Assembly (NCBI RefSeq): GCF_030160715.1
Contig: NZ_BSOW01000010.1
Location: 209,612-273,611 of the forward strand
Source of the DNA: Bradyrhizobium iriomotense
Lineage (GTDB): Bacteria > Pseudomonadota > Alphaproteobacteria > Rhizobiales > Xanthobacteraceae
Length of the DNA: 64,000 bases
Direction: 5' to 3'
Made by a program: the position numbers and the translations under genes. Shown one piece after another: positions 61,160 to 64,000 of this stretch. The first letter of the stretch is position 1; every line of letters starts with the position of its first letter. The notes below the pieces were generated by a model that was given only the letters and a program-made list of their open reading frames with translations, was not told the origin of the DNA and ran no database searches.

Positions 61160-62863
61160 GTGCGTAGATTTGCGGGGGCAGCCGCGGATCGCAGCGGGGG
61201 GACTCGAATGGGTGGCGGTCGCGTTGCGGGTAATTCGGTAGGGAGGCTTCGCGCCTTCGGCGTGATGGCTCTTGGCGCGGCGCTCGCCGTGTTCGGGCCC
61301 GCTGGCCGCGTGGAGGCCGCGGAGCGAGGCTCCGGCGGCGTCTTCGTCAGCGAAATGAACGACGTCCAGCGGGTCAAGGTGGTCGTCAACAAGTCGCGCA
61401 CCTTCAAGGTCGACACGCCGTTTGCGACGATCGTCGCGGGCTCGCCTGACATCGTCGACGTGAAGTCGCTGAGCGATCGCATGATCTACGTCCAGGGCAA
61501 GCAGACCGGCACCACCAACGTTATCCTGTTCGACTCGTCGATGAAGCAGATCGGGATCCTCGACGTCGAGGTCGTGATCGATACCGGTAATCTGCAGCAG
61601 AACATCCGGGCCGGCACCGGGATGCAAGGCATTCGCGTCTCGGCCTCCGAAGGGCAGGTGGTGCTCAGCGGAACCGCCACCGATGCGGTTGCGGCTGAGC
61701 GGGCCATGGCGATTGCCACCGGCAGCGTTGCGAAGGGCGGTACCGTGGTCAACGCGATGAGCGTCGCGGCGCCACAGCAGGTGATGCTCGAGGTGCGCTT
61801 TCTCGAAGTGAATCGGGACGCCGGTCGCAACCTGGGCGTCAACCTTTATGCGGCGAATGCCAATGGGACGAATGTAGGGAATTCGGGACTTGGCAATTTG
61901 AATACCGCAGCCGGCCGAACACCGATTGGTGGTATTAACACCGCCAACGGTCCCCTCGGTACTGGCGGGGGCGCTGTCGGTTCCCCTCCGACGGGTAGCC
62001 TTCCGCTACTCGGAACCGTCGGGACGCTCGTCGGCACCGCAGGTGGTCTGGCACCTACACCATTCGGGAGCTTGTTGACCAGCATCGTTCGGACGTCCAA
62101 CGGCGGCTCGATCGACCTGCTGATCTCTGCTTTGGAAACCAAAGGATTGGCTCGCCGCTTAGCGGAGCCAAACTTGACCACGCTTTCCGGCGATGCCGCT
62201 CGCTTCCTGGCGGGCGGCGAGTTCCCCGTACCGGTCGCCTCGACGGCGGTCGCGGGTGCTCTGCCGACCGTAACCATCGAATTCAAGAAGTTCGGCGTCG
62301 AACTTGCGTTCGTGCCCACCGTTCTCTCGCGCGGTGTGATCAACCTTCGGGTCGAGCCGTCGGTCAGCGAGCTTGATTTCTCCAATGCGGTGCAGATTGC
62401 GGGGACGATCGTTCCGGCGCTGACCCGCCGCGACGCGCGCACCACGGTCGAGTTGCGCGACGGTCAGAGCTTTGCCATCGCCGGCCTGCTGCAGACTCGT
62501 AACCGGCAGGACGTTTCGCAATTGCCCTGGATCGGCTCGGTGCCAGTGATCGGAACCTTGTTCAGCAGCAAGTCGTACCAGCAGCAGGAAACGGATCTGG
62601 TCATTATCGTGACGCCGCGCCTGGTTGCGCCGGCGGCGCCCGGTCAGCAACTGGCCTCTCCGCTCGACTCCCGCCTTCCGGCCAACGACGTCGATTTCTT
62701 CCTCAATGGTCAGATGGAAGTCCGCAAGCGTTACGATGACTACGTCAATTCCGGTGGCGACGTGAAGGGGCCGTACGGCCACATCATCGCTCCCGAGGTC
62801 AGGGCGCCAGTTGCGGCACCGGCTGCCGCTGCCAACCAGCCGGTCGTAAAGACCCTGAACTAG
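61160..62863 (+). CDS. cpaC: Flp pilus secretin CpaC/RcpA
   Basis: A 567-residue outer-membrane secretin. It has an N-terminal export signal (GVMALGAALAVFGPAGRVEA), a BON/N0-type domain (VVVNKSRTFKVDTPFATIVA, VYVQGKQTGTTNVIL), and the secretin domain (VMLEVRFLEVNRDAGRNLGV, LTTLSGDAARFLAGGEFPVP, LPWIGSVPVIGTLFSS). A Gly/Thr/Pro-rich insert lies around residues 240-300. The start is GTG after AAGGGG. In most such loci cpaC follows cpaB; here it is separated from it by about 7.8 kb. Confidence 0.93.
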   Translation: MRRFAGAAADRSGGTRMGGGRVAGNSVGRLRAFGVMALGAALAVFGPAGRVEAAERGSGGVFVSEMNDVQRVKVVVNKSRTFKVDTPFATIVAGSPDIVDVKSLSDRMIYVQGKQTGTTNVILFDSSMKQIGILDVEVVIDTGNLQQNIRAGTGMQGIRVSASEGQVVLSGTATDAVAAERAMAIATGSVAKGGTVVNAMSVAAPQQVMLEVRFLEVNRDAGRNLGVNLYAANANGTNVGNSGLGNLNTAAGRTPIGGINTANGPLGTGGGAVGSPPTGSLPLLGTVGTLVGTAGGLAPTPFGSLLTSIVRTSNGGSIDLLISALETKGLARRLAEPNLTTLSGDAARFLAGGEFPVPVASTAVAGALPTVTIEFKKFGVELAFVPTVLSRGVINLRVEPSVSELDFSNAVQIAGTIVPALTRRDARTTVELRDGQSFAIAGLLQTRNRQDVSQLPWIGSVPVIGTLFSSKSYQQQETDLVIIVTPRLVAPAAPGQQLASPLDSRLPANDVDFFLNGQMEVRKRYDDYVNSGGDVKGPYGHIIAPEVRAPVAAPAAAANQPVVKTLN

Positions 62864-62874
62864 AGGAGCGAGAG

Positions 62875-63282
62875 ATGACCATCAGGTATCTGGTTCTGTT
62901 CGCGCCCTTCCTGCTCGGCGGATGCTACGGGCTCGCCGGTCATGACGAGATGGACCGCTACGTCCAGCGTTCCGACACCATCACGATGAGCGCCGGCAAC
63001 GCCAAAGAGGTCAACGCCGTCACTCATACGATCCATCCATGGCCGCGAAACGTCGGTGATCGCAGGATCGCATACGACGCTCGGCGCGTCGGTGCCGCCG
63101 TCACACGCTATGGCAATACAACACGTCCGGTGGATCAGCTTCCCGATATCGGACCGGCGACGGAAGCGATGGGCCAGCGGCCTCCCACCAACCAGAATAT
63201 CAACATAGAAGGATTGCCGCCTGGATCGAACGCCGGCGTATCGGTGCCGGTCGGGGGAGCCGGCGTAGCGCCGGGCAGATGA
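62875..63282 (+). CDS. Pilus-locus lipoprotein
   Basis: A 135-residue protein with a lipoprotein signal, FAPFLLGGC (Cys17). The rest is polar and Pro/Gly-rich toward the end. It occupies the usual place of CpaD, which holds the secretin in many Flp loci, and may be a short, diverged analogue; clear CpaD similarity is not visible. ATG follows GAGGAGCGAGAG. Confidence 0.75.
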   Translation: MTIRYLVLFAPFLLGGCYGLAGHDEMDRYVQRSDTITMSAGNAKEVNAVTHTIHPWPRNVGDRRIAYDARRVGAAVTRYGNTTRPVDQLPDIGPATEAMGQRPPTNQNINIEGLPPGSNAGVSVPVGGAGVAPGR

Positions 63283-63362
63283 AGGAGCCAGGGGGCCTTG
63301 GCTTTGGATAATTCAACGATGATATTTCAATGCGTCCGCTGAGCCGGGCGGGGACAACGATT

Positions 63363-63899
63363 ATGCGGCGCATCTTCTTAATGCTGACCTGTTGCTTGTT
63401 GGGGACGGGCCTTGCGGCGTGTGACTACACGACGAGGGAGGCCGCCATCGTCGCCCCCGTGGATCCGCCAGGCGGCGACCCCGTGCAGGAGCCGACCGAC
63501 GTCAAATACTATCCGTCTGACGAACCCGTCCGGGTGGGGCTCGAGCATTTCAACCGCGGCAGTTACGGGCTTTCCCAGCGCTATTTCAGGGACGCCGTCG
63601 AGAAATCGCCGAAGGACGTGACGGCCTGGATCGGGCTCGCGGCAAGCTATGATCGCCTGCGTCGTTTTGACCTGGCTGATCAGGCCTATGCCCATGCGAT
63701 CAAGCTTACGGGCGAAACGGTTCAAATCCTGAATGACCAGGGATACTCGTACATGCTGCGCGGCAATTTGAGCGCGGCGCGGCGGAAGTTTGAGAAGGCC
63801 TATTCCCTCGATCCAGGCAACCCGGTGATCGCCAACAACCTCGAGCTTCTCAACGGCAGTCGCAGGTTCATCGAAAGGCCGCCGAATAATCAGCCGTAG
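63363..63899 (+). CDS. tadD: TPR lipoprotein TadD
   Basis: A 178-residue lipoprotein: signal with lipobox GLAAC (Cys20), then about three TPR units (YGLSQRYFRDAVEKSPKDV, LADQAYAHAIKLTGE, SAARRKFEKAYSLDPGNPV). This is the TadD pilotin-like protein that helps secretin assembly. ATG 63363 places the lipobox correctly; the ATG at 63330 would add eleven residues and has a poor ribosome site. Confidence 0.88.
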   Translation: MRRIFLMLTCCLLGTGLAACDYTTREAAIVAPVDPPGGDPVQEPTDVKYYPSDEPVRVGLEHFNRGSYGLSQRYFRDAVEKSPKDVTAWIGLAASYDRLRRFDLADQAYAHAIKLTGETVQILNDQGYSYMLRGNLSAARRKFEKAYSLDPGNPVIANNLELLNGSRRFIERPPNNQP

Positions 63900-63900
63900 C

Positions 63901-64000
63901 TACTAAAGCGTGATGGCATTAAGTTCGATAACCTGAATTTTTGAGGTAGTTGGCGCATTCCTCGGATGTGAAGGCATCGAGTGCGTGGCCGATTGCGGCG
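63901..64000 (-). mobile_element. IS630-family insertion sequence, right end only
   Basis: The minus strand from the window edge to TAA at 63919 reads IGHALDAFTSEECANYLKNS, the C-terminal end of IS630-type transposases. The outermost bases (63902-63930) are the probable terminal repeat; IS630 elements insert at TA, and a TA is present at 63901. It starts directly after the tadD stop. Most of the element lies outside the window. Confidence 0.75.

Noticed and set aside
1..64000. CRISPR array, tRNA or rRNA genes
   Set aside because: No regularly spaced repeats and no convincing tRNA cloverleaf or rRNA sequence were found by reading; a tRNAscan-SE run would settle the tRNA question.

Overview
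The window looks like a chromosomal stretch of an alphaproteobacterium close to Bradyrhizobium. The evidence is a carrier-protein aminoacylating ligase of the type characterised in Bradyrhizobium, an alphaproteobacterial Cpa/Tad pilus locus, twin LuxR-type regulators beside an exopolysaccharide locus, and GC-rich coding sequence throughout with a few A+T-richer islands. This assignment is inference from gene content; no rRNA or other marker gene is present. No tRNA, rRNA or CRISPR was recognised.

Region 1 (about 1-36.6 kb) is a large, patchy surface-polysaccharide locus. It holds four or more glycosyltransferase-type or modifying enzymes, a Wzx-like flippase, a Wzy-like polymerase/ligase and a Wzz-like chain-length protein. 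It also holds sugar-nucleotide enzymes that point to uronic acids: a natural WecB-WecC fusion, a second UDP-sugar dehydrogenase and a uronate 4-epimerase. Two intact AsnB-type amidotransferases, a heparinase II/III-like lyase, a Tat-exported lyase-like protein and a VpsJ/epimerase-like toroid protein fit the same picture. At its left is an unusual three-module protein (acetoacetyl-CoA synthetase - carrier protein - AAC(3)-type N-acyltransferase), and a stand-alone AAC(3)-like enzyme lies 7 kb away. I infer a polymer with amidated uronic acids and an unusual short-chain acyl group on an amino sugar.

The same region is full of gene debris: pieces of asnB, a glycosyltransferase, rmlB, an Alg14-like gene, a polysaccharide deacetylase and a transposase. 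A dispersed repeat of about 85 bp occurs in at least four copies. The locus appears to have been rebuilt repeatedly by recombination.

Region 2 (36.6-38.9 kb) carries two divergent LuxR-type response regulators around a 0.7-kb intergenic region, probably controlling polysaccharide or pilus genes.

Region 3 (39.7-50.7 kb) is a compact biosynthetic cluster of divergent halves. Leftward genes are an SDR, two AMP-forming ligases and two acyl carrier proteins. Rightward genes are an acyl-CoA dehydrogenase, an amino acid:[carrier protein] ligase (a seryl-tRNA synthetase relative), an O-acylhomoserine sulfhydrylase-like PLP enzyme, a MetA-like homoserine acyltransferase, a short GNAT-like ORF and a class IV aminotransferase. 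Together they read as an uncharacterised pathway that makes an amino acid, loads it on a carrier protein and modifies it there. This is the most promising undescribed system in the window.

Region 4 (51.3-63.9 kb) is a Flp/Tad pilus locus: two tandem pilins, cpaA, cpaB, cpaE, cpaF, tadB, tadC, an isoprenylcysteine-methyltransferase-like gene, TadE/TadG-type minor pilins, then cpaC, a lipoprotein and tadD. An IS630-family element begins directly after tadD and runs off the window.
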